The notes: generated by a model from the sequence alone, not told the origin. A DNA stretch of 64,000 nucleotides from Subtercola boreus (GCF_006716115.1 NZ_VFOO01000001.1:3162001-3226000); one strand, 5' to 3'. Positions 26,563 to 36,621 are shown, counted from the stretch's first letter. A program made the numbers and translations.

Positions 26563-28832
26563 GGAGCGTACTCCGTGACGGCGGACTCGTGGGAGCGACC
26601 GGCGACCTCGCTGTAGACCGCGGTGAGGGCGTGTGCCATCGCGCTGACGGTGAACTCGGAGTGCACCAGGTGCTGTGCACGGGAGATGCGCGCGTCATCG
26701 GCTTCACCGGGTGCGGCGGCGAGCTCACAGGCCCCGTGGAGTCCGGCGCGGATGCCGTCGGCGGAACGGGTGTCGACGAGGAACCCGGTGATGCCGTCGG
26801 CGATGTAGGTCGCGGGGCCGCCGCCGTTCGGCGCGATCACGATGAGGCCGGCGGCGAGGGCTTCGAGCAGGGCGATGCCGAACTCCTCCTTGAGGCTGCC
26901 GCACACGTAGACGCCGCGCGGTGCGACGAGGGGGCCGCCAGCCGTGGGCGCGCTTCCGAACCGCGCGACGCCGAGCCAGCGGGCAACCACGTCATTGGGC
27001 CGGTGCCCGGCGAGAATCAGGCCGTCACGCGCTTCGGGGTGCTCGAGCAGGGTGCGTTCGATCCTGTCGAGTTGGCCCTGCTCATCGGCGGACGGATGAC
27101 CGAGGTCGCCCCCGACGATGATGAGGTTGCTCGCCGTCCGGAGCGCGGGATCAGCCGCCCACGCCTCGACGATCGTGGCCATGCCCTTCACGTGGTGCAG
27201 GCGCCCCACCGTGATGGCGAGCGGGAGGCCGTGCCGGTGCGGCGGCAGTGCCGCCACGAGCTCGTCGAGCTGCTCGAAGGGGGCGGTGGATGCGGCTGCG
27301 CCGGACGACCCCTGGGCTCGTTCACGCGCCTCTCGGCTGGCGGTCTCGATCACCGAGACGTCGATCCCTTCCGGTACGACCGTGAACCGGCCGGGTTCGC
27401 CGTCGATGTCGATTCCCAGCAACTCGCGGAGGTCGTTCCGGAGGTCGGGGCGGGGGAAGAGAACCGTGTGGACCGCCTGCTCGGCGAGCCGCTGCACGAG
27501 GCGCGTGCGGAACCAGTAGTGCTCGTGCTCGTCCACGGTACCGAACGACGCGCGGGTCAGGGTGCCCGCCATGTCGAGCGCATGGATGACGCCGTGCGGG
27601 TCGGGAGCGAGCGTGAAGACGACCGGGATGCCGAGGCGCGCGGCGACGGTGGCGGCAGCCATACTGCCGACGTCCGCCATCCGGAGGTGCAGCACGTCGA
27701 CAGGGCCGAGGGCGAGGAGCGCGCGCCGGATGCCGCGTTCCGCCGCCACGCGCGCCGGCCAGGCGCTCGCGGTCGAGGTCGCCTCTGCCAGCAGCGGCAC
27801 CGGGGCGAGGATGTGCCGGGCGTCGCCGTCGGCGTCCTGCCCGTCGGAGAGCCAGGTGTGCGCCCCGGGCAGCACGGCCAGGGACGCTGCGGCACTGCCG
27901 CGGGAGAGCGTGATCACGCGGTCGATCCCGGGCTCTGCGAGCAGGGAGTCCCCGAGTCGCACCAGAAGCGTCGCGATTCCTCCGTTGTCTCCGGCACCCG
28001 CCCGGGTGAGCCCACGGTCGATGTCGGCATGCAGGAAGAGTTGCGCGACCGTCAACCCCTTCCGGCCGGCCAGGCCGGTTCCGGTGGGCCGGGCCGGCGA
28101 GACACTGGCCCAGGGCCCCGCCGGGTCGAGGGCGAGTTCGATGTCGTAGGCGGCGAGGCGTGCCACGTCACCGAGGAGCCCCGGCTGCTCGGCGTACTCC
28201 TGCACGAGCGCGAGGGCCCGGGCATCCGAGGACCGGTCGCCGAGCGCGGCCATCGCGGCGACCCGCACCACCTCGGGCTCCTGGGCATCGGCGGCCAGAG
28301 CGCAGAGGGCGCGGCCGGCGACACTGCCGGGGATCAGGCCGAGCGTCTCGGCGAGGCGCGCCCGGGCATCCGCCGGAGCACCGCCGGCGAGCGCGCCCTC
28401 GAGAGCGAGCGCGATGTGGTCGGGAGCTGTGAGCGCCCACTGTTGCAGGGTGCGCTCCGCCAGGGCGCCGGTGAAACCGCCCCCGATGACCCCTCGCACC
28501 AGACGGGAGACCGCATCGAGGCGGGGAAGCCTGGTCCAGAACGCCCAGGCGGCATGCTCGCGGAGATAGGCGCGATCGGAGGAGAGGAGCTCCGAGAGGG
28601 CGAGTTCCGCTTCCTCATCGTAGATCCGGGCGAGTGCGTGCACGGCCGTGATGGCCGTCAGGGAATCATCCGCCTCTTCGGCGATCAACCGGACGAGTGC
28701 CGGTACCGAGTCGTCGCCGAAACGATCGACCGCGTCGGCGAGGCCGTCAGCCGACCGCAGGACGTCGAGAATGAACGGGGTCTCGTGCAGCCGCGCCAGT
28801 GTCTGGTCAAGGAGTGTCTGTTCAAGATCCAT
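26559..28832 (-). CDS. HEAT-repeat protein fused to GT4 glycosyltransferase
   Basis: A 757-residue two-part protein. Residues about 20-235 are consecutive helical HEAT-like repeats (for example DSVPALVRLIAEEADDSLTA, then AEPE-type acidic turns). Residues about 260-750 are a GT4 glycosyltransferase with the N-terminal GGIATLLVRLGDSLL motif, LPLAITVGRLHHVKGM, and the donor motif EEFGIALLEALAAG. I chose the ATG at 28832 because GAGGG lies 5 bases upstream and the protein fold begins there; the frame is open much further upstream but only as an antisense shadow of hisC. The fusion suggests a scaffolded transferase; substrate unknown. Confidence 0.85.
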   Translation of the reverse strand: MDLEQTLLDQTLARLHETPFILDVLRSADGLADAVDRFGDDSVPALVRLIAEEADDSLTAITAVHALARIYDEEAELALSELLSSDRAYLREHAAWAFWTRLPRLDAVSRLVRGVIGGGFTGALAERTLQQWALTAPDHIALALEGALAGGAPADARARLAETLGLIPGSVAGRALCALAADAQEPEVVRVAAMAALGDRSSDARALALVQEYAEQPGLLGDVARLAAYDIELALDPAGPWASVSPARPTGTGLAGRKGLTVAQLFLHADIDRGLTRAGAGDNGGIATLLVRLGDSLLAEPGIDRVITLSRGSAAASLAVLPGAHTWLSDGQDADGDARHILAPVPLLAEATSTASAWPARVAAERGIRRALLALGPVDVLHLRMADVGSMAAATVAARLGIPVVFTLAPDPHGVIHALDMAGTLTRASFGTVDEHEHYWFRTRLVQRLAEQAVHTVLFPRPDLRNDLRELLGIDIDGEPGRFTVVPEGIDVSVIETASREARERAQGSSGAAASTAPFEQLDELVAALPPHRHGLPLAITVGRLHHVKGMATIVEAWAADPALRTASNLIIVGGDLGHPSADEQGQLDRIERTLLEHPEARDGLILAGHRPNDVVARWLGVARFGSAPTAGGPLVAPRGVYVCGSLKEEFGIALLEALAAGLIVIAPNGGGPATYIADGITGFLVDTRSADGIRAGLHGACELAAAPGEADDARISRAQHLVHSEFTVSAMAHALTAVYSEVAGRSHESAVTEYAP

Positions 28833-28979
28833 AGTGCCCTCGGTTCGTGCGTAAACGCACTCCAGTGAAGCGCACCCGGCAGACAACCGGCAACACCTTG
28901 ACAAGCCTCGGAATACCGACTGGATGCCCCGTTGGGGGGAAGGGGAGCTTCGAAGCGGCGTACCCAATAAACTGGCGGA

Positions 28980-30086
28980 ATGGATGTACCCGACACTTCC
29001 CCCGTGAAGCTGCGCCCGGAGATCGTCGCCCTTCCGGCCTACCGCCAGGGGAAGACGGTCGAAGGTGGCTTCAAACTGTCGTCCAACGAGAATCCGTTCC
29101 CGCCGCTCGACGGTGTGTTGAAGGCCGCTCAGGATGCCGCGGCGGTGCTTCACCGCTACCCGAACGGGCACGCACCCGAGCTCTCGGAGCGGCTGGCCGA
29201 GCGTCACGGTGTCGCCCCGGAACAGGTGATCGTCGGCGCCGGGTCGGTGGCGGTGCTCGCGCAGCTCGTCATCGCAGCCGCTGGGGCGGGCGACGAGGTG
29301 CTCTACTCGTGGCGGTCGTTCGAGGCCTACCCCCTGCTGCCGGTGATGAGCGGCGCGACCAGCGTGAAGGTGCCGAACCGGCCCGACCACGGGCATGACC
29401 TGCCCGCGATGGCCCGTGCGATCACCGGCCGAACCCGGCTGATCATCGTCTGCACGCCGAACAACCCGACGAGCACGATCGTCACGGAGACCGAGTTCGC
29501 TGAATTCATGGCCCTGGTTCCGGATGACCTGCTGGTCATTCTCGATGAGGCATATGCGGAATTCGTGACCGACCCCAATGCCGTCCGTGGTATGCCGCTG
29601 CTGGCGCGCTACCCGAACCTGGTGGTGCTCCGCACCTTCTCCAAGGCGTACGGGCTCGCGGGGCTCCGCATCGGCTACGGTGTCGGACCGGTGGCGGTCA
29701 TCGATGCCGCGCGGAGCGCGAGCATCCCGCTCTCCGTCACCCACCACGCCCAGCTTGCGGCGATGGCGTCCCTCGACCAGGAGGCGGAACTGCTCGAGAG
29801 GGTCGAGCACATCGCCACACTCCGCACCACGATCTGGAACGGCCTCCTGGCGCAGGGCTGGTCCGTTCCCGAACCCCAGGGCAACTTCGTGTGGCTGGCG
29901 ACCGGTGAGCACACCGAGGCCGCCGCGGAGATCCTCCTCGCCAACGGGATCATGGCCCGGCCCTTCCACCCGGAGGGGATCCGTATTTCCATCGGGGAGT
30001 CGGAATCTGTGGAGAAAGTCCTGACTTCCACGCAGGAGATTGTGGAATTCCTCTCAAACCGGCCCGCCACCCAGCCGATACTGTGA
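28980..30086 (+). CDS. hisC: Histidinol-phosphate/aromatic aminotransferase family
   Basis: PLP enzyme of 368 residues in the HisC subgroup: [11 protein letters not shown] near the N-terminus, [26 protein letters not shown] and the PLP lysine in [16 protein letters not shown] (about residue 222). HisC and phenylalanine aminotransferase (Pat) cannot be separated by eye. As it overlaps or abuts a 2-oxoacid dehydrogenase operon, a role in amino acid breakdown or aromatic synthesis is as likely as histidine synthesis. TAAACT lies exactly 6 bases before the ATG (leaderless). Confidence 0.85.
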   Translation: MDVPDTSPVKLRPEIVALPAYRQGKTVEGGFKLSSNENPFPPLDGVLKAAQDAAAVLHRYPNGHAPELSERLAERHGVAPEQVIVGAGSVAVLAQLVIAAAGAGDEVLYSWRSFEAYPLLPVMSGATSVKVPNRPDHGHDLPAMARAITGRTRLIIVCTPNNPTSTIVTETEFAEFMALVPDDLLVILDEAYAEFVTDPNAVRGMPLLARYPNLVVLRTFSKAYGLAGLRIGYGVGPVAVIDAARSASIPLSVTHHAQLAAMASLDQEAELLERVEHIATLRTTIWNGLLAQGWSVPEPQGNFVWLATGEHTEAAAEILLANGIMARPFHPEGIRISIGESESVEKVLTSTQEIVEFLSNRPATQPIL

Positions 30087-30121
30087 AGCTGGCCCCACTA
30101 CAGAAGCACGAGGTAAGCCAC

Positions 30122-31243
30122 GTGGCAGAAGTCCCGCCAGCTGTACAGTTCCTCTCGGTCGAAGGCGTTTTCGCCCCGAATGAAGCCGCGGAAGAGTATC
30201 TGCCGTACCTCGAGGAGTTGACCGAACAGGATCATCGGCAGTTCTACCGGGACATGGCCGTCACCCGCCGTTTCGATGAGGAGTGCACGAACCTCCAGCG
30301 CCAGGGCCAGATGGGCCTGTGGCCGCCGAGCCACGGGCAGGAGGCCGCGCAGGTGGGTTCCGCCCGCGCTGCTCGACCGCAGGACGTGATCTTCCCGAGC
30401 TATCGCGAGCACGCCGTGGCGCTGGTGCGCGGTATCGACATCGTCGACGTCGTGAAGGTCATGCGCGGCGTCAGCATGGGTGGCTGGGATGCGACCGACC
30501 CGGCGAACGGCAACTTCCGCAACTACTGCCTGGTCATCGGCTCGCAGGCACTGCACGCCACGGGCTACGCCACCGGCGTCAAGTTCGATGGTGCCTACGC
30601 CACCGGTGACGCTGAACGGGATATAGCCGTGATGGCATATTTCGGCGACGGCGCCACGAGCCAGGGCGATGTGAGTGAGGCCTTCGTCTTCTCGGCGAGC
30701 GGCCAGAACCCGCAGGTCTTCTTCCTGCAGAACAACCACTGGGCGATCTCTGTGCCCGTCACGACGCAGTCACGCACCCCGTTGTACCTTCGCGCACAGG
30801 GGTTCGGCATCCCGAGCGTCCAGGTCGACGGCAACGACGTGCTCGCCAGCTACGCGACCTCGCGGAAGCACCTCGACGATGCCCGCGCCGGTGGTGGCCC
30901 CCAGCTGGTCGAGGCGCTCACCTACCGGATCGGTGCGCACACGACCTCTGACGACCCGACCCGGTACCAGACCCCCGAGCAGCTCGCCCACTGGGTGGCG
31001 CGCGACCCGATCATCCGGTTCGCCACCTACCTGCGCGGGCAGGGTGCCGACGATGCGTTCTTTGCCGACGTCCAGGCCGAAGCCGAGGACTTCTCTGCCG
31101 ACCTCCGACGCCGCACGCTCGAACTCGGGGCTCCCGCCCTGTCGGCCATCTTCGACCACGCCTACTCGGAACCGCATCCGCTGATGGACGAACAGAAGGC
31201 GTGGCTCGAAGCCTACGAATCCTCGCTCGTGGAAGGTGCCTGA
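30122..31243 (+). CDS. bkdA: 2-oxoacid (branched-chain/pyruvate) dehydrogenase E1 alpha subunit
   Basis: Thiamine-diphosphate-binding half of the E1 heterotetramer. The ThDP motif runs from GDGATSQGDVSEAF to LQNNHWAIS, and the acceptor-loop region YRIGAHTTSDDPTRY is conserved. I prefer the GTG at 30122 (373 residues, MAEVPPAVQFL) because GAGGT lies 7 bases upstream; a GTG at 30083 overlapping the hisC stop is also in frame. It ends on the E1 beta start (TGATG). Branched-chain versus pyruvate specificity cannot be read from the sequence. Confidence 0.9.
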   Translation: MAEVPPAVQFLSVEGVFAPNEAAEEYLPYLEELTEQDHRQFYRDMAVTRRFDEECTNLQRQGQMGLWPPSHGQEAAQVGSARAARPQDVIFPSYREHAVALVRGIDIVDVVKVMRGVSMGGWDATDPANGNFRNYCLVIGSQALHATGYATGVKFDGAYATGDAERDIAVMAYFGDGATSQGDVSEAFVFSASGQNPQVFFLQNNHWAISVPVTTQSRTPLYLRAQGFGIPSVQVDGNDVLASYATSRKHLDDARAGGGPQLVEALTYRIGAHTTSDDPTRYQTPEQLAHWVARDPIIRFATYLRGQGADDAFFADVQAEAEDFSADLRRRTLELGAPALSAIFDHAYSEPHPLMDEQKAWLEAYESSLVEGA

Positions 31244-32229
31244 TGGCCGCGGTGGCAGAAGAACTCCCCCTGGCGAAAGCCCTGAACGCCGGGCTCCGCG
31301 CCGCACTCAGAGCGGATGACCGTGTGCTGCTGATGGGCGAGGACATCGGCAAGCTCGGCGGCGTCTTCCGGGTGACGGAAGGGTTGCAGGCCGAGTTCGG
31401 CACGCAGCGCGTCATCGATACGCCCCTGGCGGAGTCCGGCATCGTCGGTACGGCCATCGGCCTTGCGATGCGCGGATACCGCCCGGTCTGCGAGATCCAG
31501 TTCGACGGCTTCATCTACCCGGCCTTCGACCAGATCACGAGCCAGCTGGCGAAGATGACGGCACGGACGGCAGGCGCCGTTCCGATGCCCGTCGTCATCC
31601 GGGTGCCCTACGGCGGGCACATCGGCGCCATCGAGCATCACCAAGAAAGCCCGGAGGCGTACTTCGCACACACCGCGGGACTCCGGGTCGTGAGCCCGAG
31701 CACCCCGAATGACGGCTACTGGATGATCCAGGAGGCCATTGCCTCGAATGACCCGATCCTCTTCTTCGAACCGAAGAGCCGGTACTGGCCGAAGGGACCC
31801 GTCGACTTCAACCTGAGTGCGGCGGCACTCCATTCGACCCGCGTGGTGCGCACCGGAACCGACGTGACCGTCATCGGTCACGGGGCCATGGTGGCGAACC
31901 TGCTCCAGGCTGCGCAGGTGGCAGCCGACGAGGGCATCAGCATCGAGGTACTCGACCTCCGCTCGCTCAGCCCGGTCGACTACGCTCCGATCATCGCTTC
32001 GGTCGAGAAGACGGGCCGGCTCGTGGTCTGCCAGGAGGCGACAGGGTTCGCGAGCGTCGGCTCCGAGATCGCCGCCACGGTCGCCGAACGGGCGTTCTAC
32101 TCGCTCGAGTCCCCCGTGCTCCGGGTGTCGGGCTTCGACACTCCCTACCCGCCGTCGAAGATCGAGTCGTTCTACCTTCCCGACGCCGACCGCGTGCTCG
32201 AGGCGGTCGACAGGGCGCTGTCGTTCTGA
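31243..32229 (+). CDS. bkdB: 2-oxoacid dehydrogenase E1 beta subunit
   Basis: Transketolase-like partner of the alpha subunit. The 328-residue protein has the N-terminal motif LLMGEDIGKLGGVFRVTEGL, ESGIVGTAIGLAMRGYRP, and EIQFDGFIYPAFDQI, and ends with the C-terminal Rossmann-like domain (VTVIGHGAMV, VCQEATGFAS). The ATG at 31243 overlaps the alpha stop by one base and has GGAAGGT upstream; the frame is open earlier but only within E1 alpha. Confidence 0.94.
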   Translation: MAAVAEELPLAKALNAGLRAALRADDRVLLMGEDIGKLGGVFRVTEGLQAEFGTQRVIDTPLAESGIVGTAIGLAMRGYRPVCEIQFDGFIYPAFDQITSQLAKMTARTAGAVPMPVVIRVPYGGHIGAIEHHQESPEAYFAHTAGLRVVSPSTPNDGYWMIQEAIASNDPILFFEPKSRYWPKGPVDFNLSAAALHSTRVVRTGTDVTVIGHGAMVANLLQAAQVAADEGISIEVLDLRSLSPVDYAPIIASVEKTGRLVVCQEATGFASVGSEIAATVAERAFYSLESPVLRVSGFDTPYPPSKIESFYLPDADRVLEAVDRALSF

Positions 32230-32274
32230 CGCCCACCCGCTGACAATCCCCACCCGCCGATCCCAGGAGTTCCC

Positions 32275-33708
32275 GTGACTGATTCACTGTTCAGGCTGCC
32301 CGATGTGGGCGAAGGCCTGACCGAGGCGGAGATCGTCTCCTGGCGCGTGGCGGCCGGTGACACCATCCAGGTCAACCAGGTCATCGTCGAGATCGAGACG
32401 GCCAAGTCGCTGGTCGAACTGCCGTCCCCGTTCGAAGGTGTCGTCGGTGAGCTCATGGTGAGCGAAGGGATGACCGTCGAGGTCGGCACCCCGATCATCC
32501 GGGTGACCGGTGCCCCCTCGGGCGCAGCGCCCCAGCAGGCGGCAGCGCCCCCGCAGGTCGCGGCCGAGACGCAGCCGGCTGCAGCAGCTCCAGCGGCAGC
32601 GGCAGCACCACCGGCTGCGGCTGCCCCGCCGGAGGAGGCCGCCGGCGCAGTGCTCGTCGGCTACGGAACGAAGGGCCAGGTCACGAGCAGGCGGAGGCCC
32701 CGCGGGACTGCCCCGGCCGTGAGTGCGCCGACTCCCCCTCCGGTCGCTGCTCCCCCGGCGGCAGCCCTGCCCCGTACCGTTGCTCCCACCAGCCCCGCGC
32801 CCGTGGCCACCCGACCCGTCGGGATCTCCTCCCCTGCTGTGACGGGCCTGCCGGTGATCGCCAAGCCGCCGATCCGGAAGCTCGCCAAAGACCTCGACGT
32901 GAACCTGAACGAGGTCACGCCCTCCGGCCTGATCGGTGACATCACCCGCGACGACGTGATCAGGCACGCCTCGCAGGCGAAGGTCTTCCACAACATCGAG
33001 ACGCCGCAGTGGGCGGACGAACGGGAGGAGCGCATTCCCGTGAAGGGCGTGCGCAAGCAGATCGCGCGCGCCATGGTCTCGAGCGCCTTCACAGCGCCGC
33101 ACGTCGGCCTCTTCGTCGATGTCGATGCCTCGCGCACGATGGAGTTCGTCAAGCGGCTGAAGGACTCGGCCGACTTCGCCGGAGTGCGCGTGTCGCCGCT
33201 GCTCATCCTCGCCAAGGCGATCATCTGGGCGGTGCGCCGCAACCCGATGGTCAACTCGGCCTGGACCGACAAAGAGATCATTGTGCGCAACTACGTGAAC
33301 CTCGGTATCGCGGCCGCGACCCCCCGGGGCCTGCTCGTACCGAACGTCAAGGAGGCGCAGTCGATGACGCTCCTCGAGCTTGCCACAGCACTCGAGAACC
33401 TCACACTGACAGCGCGCGAGGGCCGCACGAGTCCGAGCGACATGGCCAACGGCACGATCACGATCACGAACATCGGCGTGTTCGGCATGGACACGGGAAC
33501 CCCGATCCTCAACCCCGGCGAAGTCGCGATCGTCGCCCTCGGCACGATCAAGCAGAAGCCGTGGGTCGTCGACGGTGAGGTGCGCCCTCGATTCGTCACG
33601 ACCCTCGGGGCGAGCTTCGACCACCGTGTCGTCGACGGGGATGTGGCAAGCCGTTTCCTCGCGGATGTTGCGGCGATCGTCGAGGAACCGGCGCTGCTGC
33701 TCGACTGA
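32275..33708 (+). CDS. bkdC: Dihydrolipoamide acyltransferase (E2 component)
   Basis: Core enzyme of the oxoacid dehydrogenase complex. The N-terminal lipoyl domain has the modified lysine in [12 protein letters not shown] (about residue 44). An Ala/Pro-rich linker follows (about 80-195), then a peripheral-subunit-binding domain ([19 protein letters not shown]), and the catalytic domain ends with the active-site [10 protein letters not shown]. The single lipoyl domain is typical of branched-chain E2. The GTG has AGGAG upstream. No E3 (lipoamide dehydrogenase) gene follows, so E3 must come from elsewhere. Confidence 0.93.
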   Translation: MTDSLFRLPDVGEGLTEAEIVSWRVAAGDTIQVNQVIVEIETAKSLVELPSPFEGVVGELMVSEGMTVEVGTPIIRVTGAPSGAAPQQAAAPPQVAAETQPAAAAPAAAAAPPAAAAPPEEAAGAVLVGYGTKGQVTSRRRPRGTAPAVSAPTPPPVAAPPAAALPRTVAPTSPAPVATRPVGISSPAVTGLPVIAKPPIRKLAKDLDVNLNEVTPSGLIGDITRDDVIRHASQAKVFHNIETPQWADEREERIPVKGVRKQIARAMVSSAFTAPHVGLFVDVDASRTMEFVKRLKDSADFAGVRVSPLLILAKAIIWAVRRNPMVNSAWTDKEIIVRNYVNLGIAAATPRGLLVPNVKEAQSMTLLELATALENLTLTAREGRTSPSDMANGTITITNIGVFGMDTGTPILNPGEVAIVALGTIKQKPWVVDGEVRPRFVTTLGASFDHRVVDGDVASRFLADVAAIVEEPALLLD

Positions 33709-33750
33709 CGAACCGCCGGCGGGCTGCCAGCATCACCCCGCTATCGCTTT

Positions 33751-33765
33751 TGACAATCATTATCA
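33751..33765. promoter_or_regulatory. Zur-type box over the znuA promoter
   Basis: TGACAATCATTATCA is a 7-1-7 inverted repeat with one mismatch, of the Fur/Zur family type. It overlaps a TTGACA -35 hexamer (33750-33755), and an 18-bp spacer leads to TAGCAT (33774-33779). Repression by the Zur-like protein encoded at 36622 under zinc-replete conditions is the natural inference. Confidence 0.8.
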
Positions 33766-33785
33766 ATAAGCTCTAGCATCGGAAC

Positions 33786-34778
33786 GTGCCCGAACAGCGG
33801 TGCATCCCCTCGTCTAGATTGACTCGTTCGCCCATGCGCACCTTCCCCTCTTCCCGTCGCCTCGCTGCCGTCGCTGCGGCCGTTCTCGCATCGGTGGCGC
33901 TCGCTGGTTGCTCCTCCGGGTCATCGGCGACCTCGGCCGGCTCGAGCGGTGCTGCCGCCTCCGGGCCGATCGCCGTCGTCGCCTCCACCGACGTCTGGGG
34001 CGAGATCGCCGCAGAGGTCGGGGGAGACCTGGTCACGGTGACCTCGATCATCGACGACCCGTCGAAGGACCCGCACGAGTACGAAGCCGATGCGCAGAAC
34101 CAGCTGGCGCTCTCGAAGGCATCGGTCGTCGTGGAGAACGGTGGCGGGTACGACGACTTCGTCGACACCATGCTCTCCAGTTCGAAGAACACCGGAGCGA
34201 CCGTGGTGAACGCCTCCACCGTGTCGGGTTACGATCTGAACCCCAGCACCGGAGCCTTCAACGAGCACCTCTGGTACGACTTCCCGACCGTGAAGAAGGT
34301 CGTCGACCAGCTCGCGACCTCGTTCTCTCGCATCGACCCGGCCGAAGCCTCCACCTTCACCGCGAACGCCGCGGCCTACAACACGAAGATCGACGCCCTC
34401 ATCGCCACAGAAGCAGAACTGAAGTCGACCTTCCAGGGCGAGGGTGCGGCGATCACCGAACCCGTACCGCTCTACCTGCTGGACGCGGTCGGCCTCGTCG
34501 ACCAGACCCCGACCGAGTTCAGCGAAGCGATCGAGGGCGGCACGGATGTCGCGCCCGACGTTCTGGCCTCGACTCTCGCGCTCTTCAGCAGTGGCCAGGT
34601 GAGCGTGCTCGTCTACAACGAGCAGACCAGCGGCCCGCAGACCGAGGCCGTGCTCGCGGCGGCGAAGGCGGGGAACGTTCCCGTGGTTCCGGTGACCGAG
34701 ACGCTCGGCTCGGGTGAGAGCTACCTCGACTGGATGACGGGCAACCTGCAAGCTTTGAAAACCGCCCTTTCGCAGTAA
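33786..34778 (+). CDS. znuA: Zinc/manganese ABC transporter substrate-binding lipoprotein
   Basis: Cluster A-I metal-binding protein. It has a signal peptide with lipobox LAGC (Cys about residue 42, or 26 from the ATG at 33834), then the ZnuA/TroA fold with metal ligands likely in DPHEYEAD and NEHLWYDFP. The His-rich loop of some ZnuA proteins is absent. The GTG at 33786 lies 6 bases after TAGCAT, suggesting a leaderless start; the ATG at 33834 gives a more standard signal peptide. It heads znuA-znuC-znuB with a Zur-type box in its promoter, so zinc is the likely substrate. Confidence 0.9.
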   Translation: MPEQRCIPSSRLTRSPMRTFPSSRRLAAVAAAVLASVALAGCSSGSSATSAGSSGAAASGPIAVVASTDVWGEIAAEVGGDLVTVTSIIDDPSKDPHEYEADAQNQLALSKASVVVENGGGYDDFVDTMLSSSKNTGATVVNASTVSGYDLNPSTGAFNEHLWYDFPTVKKVVDQLATSFSRIDPAEASTFTANAAAYNTKIDALIATEAELKSTFQGEGAAITEPVPLYLLDAVGLVDQTPTEFSEAIEGGTDVAPDVLASTLALFSSGQVSVLVYNEQTSGPQTEAVLAAAKAGNVPVVPVTETLGSGESYLDWMTGNLQALKTALSQ

Positions 34779-34788
34779 TCTTCGGTAG

Positions 34789-35685
34789 ATGACTTCGCCT
34801 GATCCCCGCAGTGCACCGGCTGGCGCCCAGAAAGCGTCGGCCGGTCCGGTGTTGGCGCTCCGCGACGCGACGCTGGGCTTTGGCAGCCGCACGCTCTGGA
34901 GCGGTCTCGACCTCACGGTCTCCGCCGGGGAGTTCATCGCCGTCATCGGCGCGAACGGCTCGGGCAAGACGAGCCTGCTCAAGGTGATCCTCGGGCAACA
35001 GCGCCTGACCGGGGGAACGGCCACGTTCCTCGGGGCCCCACTCCGGCGGGGCAACCGCCGTATCGGGTACATCCCCCAGCAGAAGCTCGCAGACGACGGC
35101 ACACCGCTCCGGGCCCGCGATCTCGTCGGGCTCGGCATCAGCGGTCACCGCTTCGGTGTGCCCCTGCCCTCCGCGGCCCGTCGCCGCCACGTGGCGGACC
35201 TGCTCGAGTCCGTCGGGGCGACGCGCTACGCCGACGCTCCGATCTCCTCCCTCTCGGGCGGGGAGCAGCAGCGCCTGCGGGTGGGGCAGGCCCTAGCCGG
35301 CGATCCGAGGTTGTTGCTCTGCGACGAGCCCCTGCTCTCGCTCGACCTGAACTACCAGCGCACGGTGAGCGAGCTGATCGACGCGCAGCGACGCGCGCGC
35401 GATCTGGGCGTTCTCTTCGTGACCCATGACATCAATCCCATTCTCGACATGGTCGATCGTGTGCTCTACCTCGCGAACGGGCGCTTCCGGATCGGCACGC
35501 CCGACGAGGTGCTGCAGTCGTCTGTTCTCTCCTCGCTCTACGGGTCACCGGTCGACGTGATCCGTACGCGCGGCCGGGTGATCGTCGTCGGAACGCCCGA
35601 CGGCAGCCACGGGCATCCGGATGCCGCGGGCGACACCGCCCACCACGATGCACCGCCCGCCGCGGACCGACAGGCAGAACGATGA
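34789..35685 (+). CDS. znuC: Metal ABC transporter ATP-binding protein
   Basis: ATPase of the zinc importer. The 298-residue protein has Walker A GANGSGKTS, the Q-loop in IPQQ, the ABC signature LSGGEQQRLRVGQAL, Walker B LLLCDEPLLSLD and the H-loop VTHD. The C-terminal 40 residues are His/Asp-rich (HGHPDAAGDTAHHDA), which could bind metal. It lies 10 bp after znuA and overlaps znuB by four bases. Confidence 0.93.
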   Translation: MTSPDPRSAPAGAQKASAGPVLALRDATLGFGSRTLWSGLDLTVSAGEFIAVIGANGSGKTSLLKVILGQQRLTGGTATFLGAPLRRGNRRIGYIPQQKLADDGTPLRARDLVGLGISGHRFGVPLPSAARRRHVADLLESVGATRYADAPISSLSGGEQQRLRVGQALAGDPRLLLCDEPLLSLDLNYQRTVSELIDAQRRARDLGVLFVTHDINPILDMVDRVLYLANGRFRIGTPDEVLQSSVLSSLYGSPVDVIRTRGRVIVVGTPDGSHGHPDAAGDTAHHDAPPAADRQAER

Positions 35686-36572
35686 CGGCCGACAGCGACT
35701 TCTGGTCGCAGATCTTCAACTTCGCGAACTACGGCGACCTGCTGGTGCTGCTGCAGAACTCCATCATCGCGGGCGCTGTGCTCGGTGTCGTCGGAGGCCT
35801 GATCGGCGTCTTCGTGATGTCGCGGGACATGGCGTTCGCCGTGCACGGCATCAGTGAGCTCTCGTTCGCGGGAGCATCCGCGGGCCTGCTGTTCGGGGTC
35901 GGTGTCGTCGAAGGTTCACTGATCGGATCCCTCGTCGCCGCGGCTCTGATCGGCCTGCTCGGCACGCGCGCCAGGGACCGCAACTCGATCATCGCGGTGC
36001 TCATGCCGTTCGGCCTCGGCCTCGGTATTCTCTGCCTCGCCCTGTACCCGGGCCGCTCGGCGAACAAGTTCGGCCTGCTCACGGGCCAGATCGTCGCCGT
36101 CGACAACCCCCGGCTCGGGTCGCTGATCGCGATCTCGATCGTGGTCGTCATCGGCCTCGCCGTGGTCTGGCGGCCCCTCATGTTCGCCAGCGTCGATGTC
36201 GACGTGGCATCCGCGCGAGGCGTTCCCACGCGCTTCCTCTCGTTGTACTTCATGCTGCTCCTCGGCTTGGCAGTGGCCGTCTCCGTGCAGGTGGTCGGTT
36301 CGCTGCTGGTGTTGTCGATCCTCGTGACGCCCGCTGCCGCGGCGCTCCGGCTGTCGTCGTCACCGGTGCTGGTGCCGCTGCTCAGCTCGGTGTTCGCCGT
36401 GGTCTCGCTGGTCGGTGGCATCATGCTCGCGCTCGGCGGGTCGGTGCCGATCAGCCCCTACGTGACCACGATCTCCTTTCTGATCTACGTGGTCTGCCGC
36501 CTCATCGCTGCGGTTCGGAAGCGTCGTGGCAATAGTGGCCGCACAGCCGATCTCCTGCCGGCCCGGAGCTAA
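35682..36572 (+). CDS. znuB: Metal ABC transporter permease
   Basis: Membrane channel of the zinc importer (ABC-3 family) with about eight hydrophobic segments over 296 residues. It has the family stretch FVMSRDMAFAVHGISELSFAG near the N-terminus, with the coupling helix region around ASARGVPTRFLS. Its ATG overlaps the znuC stop (ATGA). It is followed after 49 bp by the Fur-family regulator. Confidence 0.93.
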   Translation: MTADSDFWSQIFNFANYGDLLVLLQNSIIAGAVLGVVGGLIGVFVMSRDMAFAVHGISELSFAGASAGLLFGVGVVEGSLIGSLVAAALIGLLGTRARDRNSIIAVLMPFGLGLGILCLALYPGRSANKFGLLTGQIVAVDNPRLGSLIAISIVVVIGLAVVWRPLMFASVDVDVASARGVPTRFLSLYFMLLLGLAVAVSVQVVGSLLVLSILVTPAAAALRLSSSPVLVPLLSSVFAVVSLVGGIMLALGGSVPISPYVTTISFLIYVVCRLIAAVRKRRGNSGRTADLLPARS

Positions 36573-36621
36573 AATTGTGGAGAACTGACGACGCACGGCT
36601 CTGTGCAGGAGAGGAACCCCG

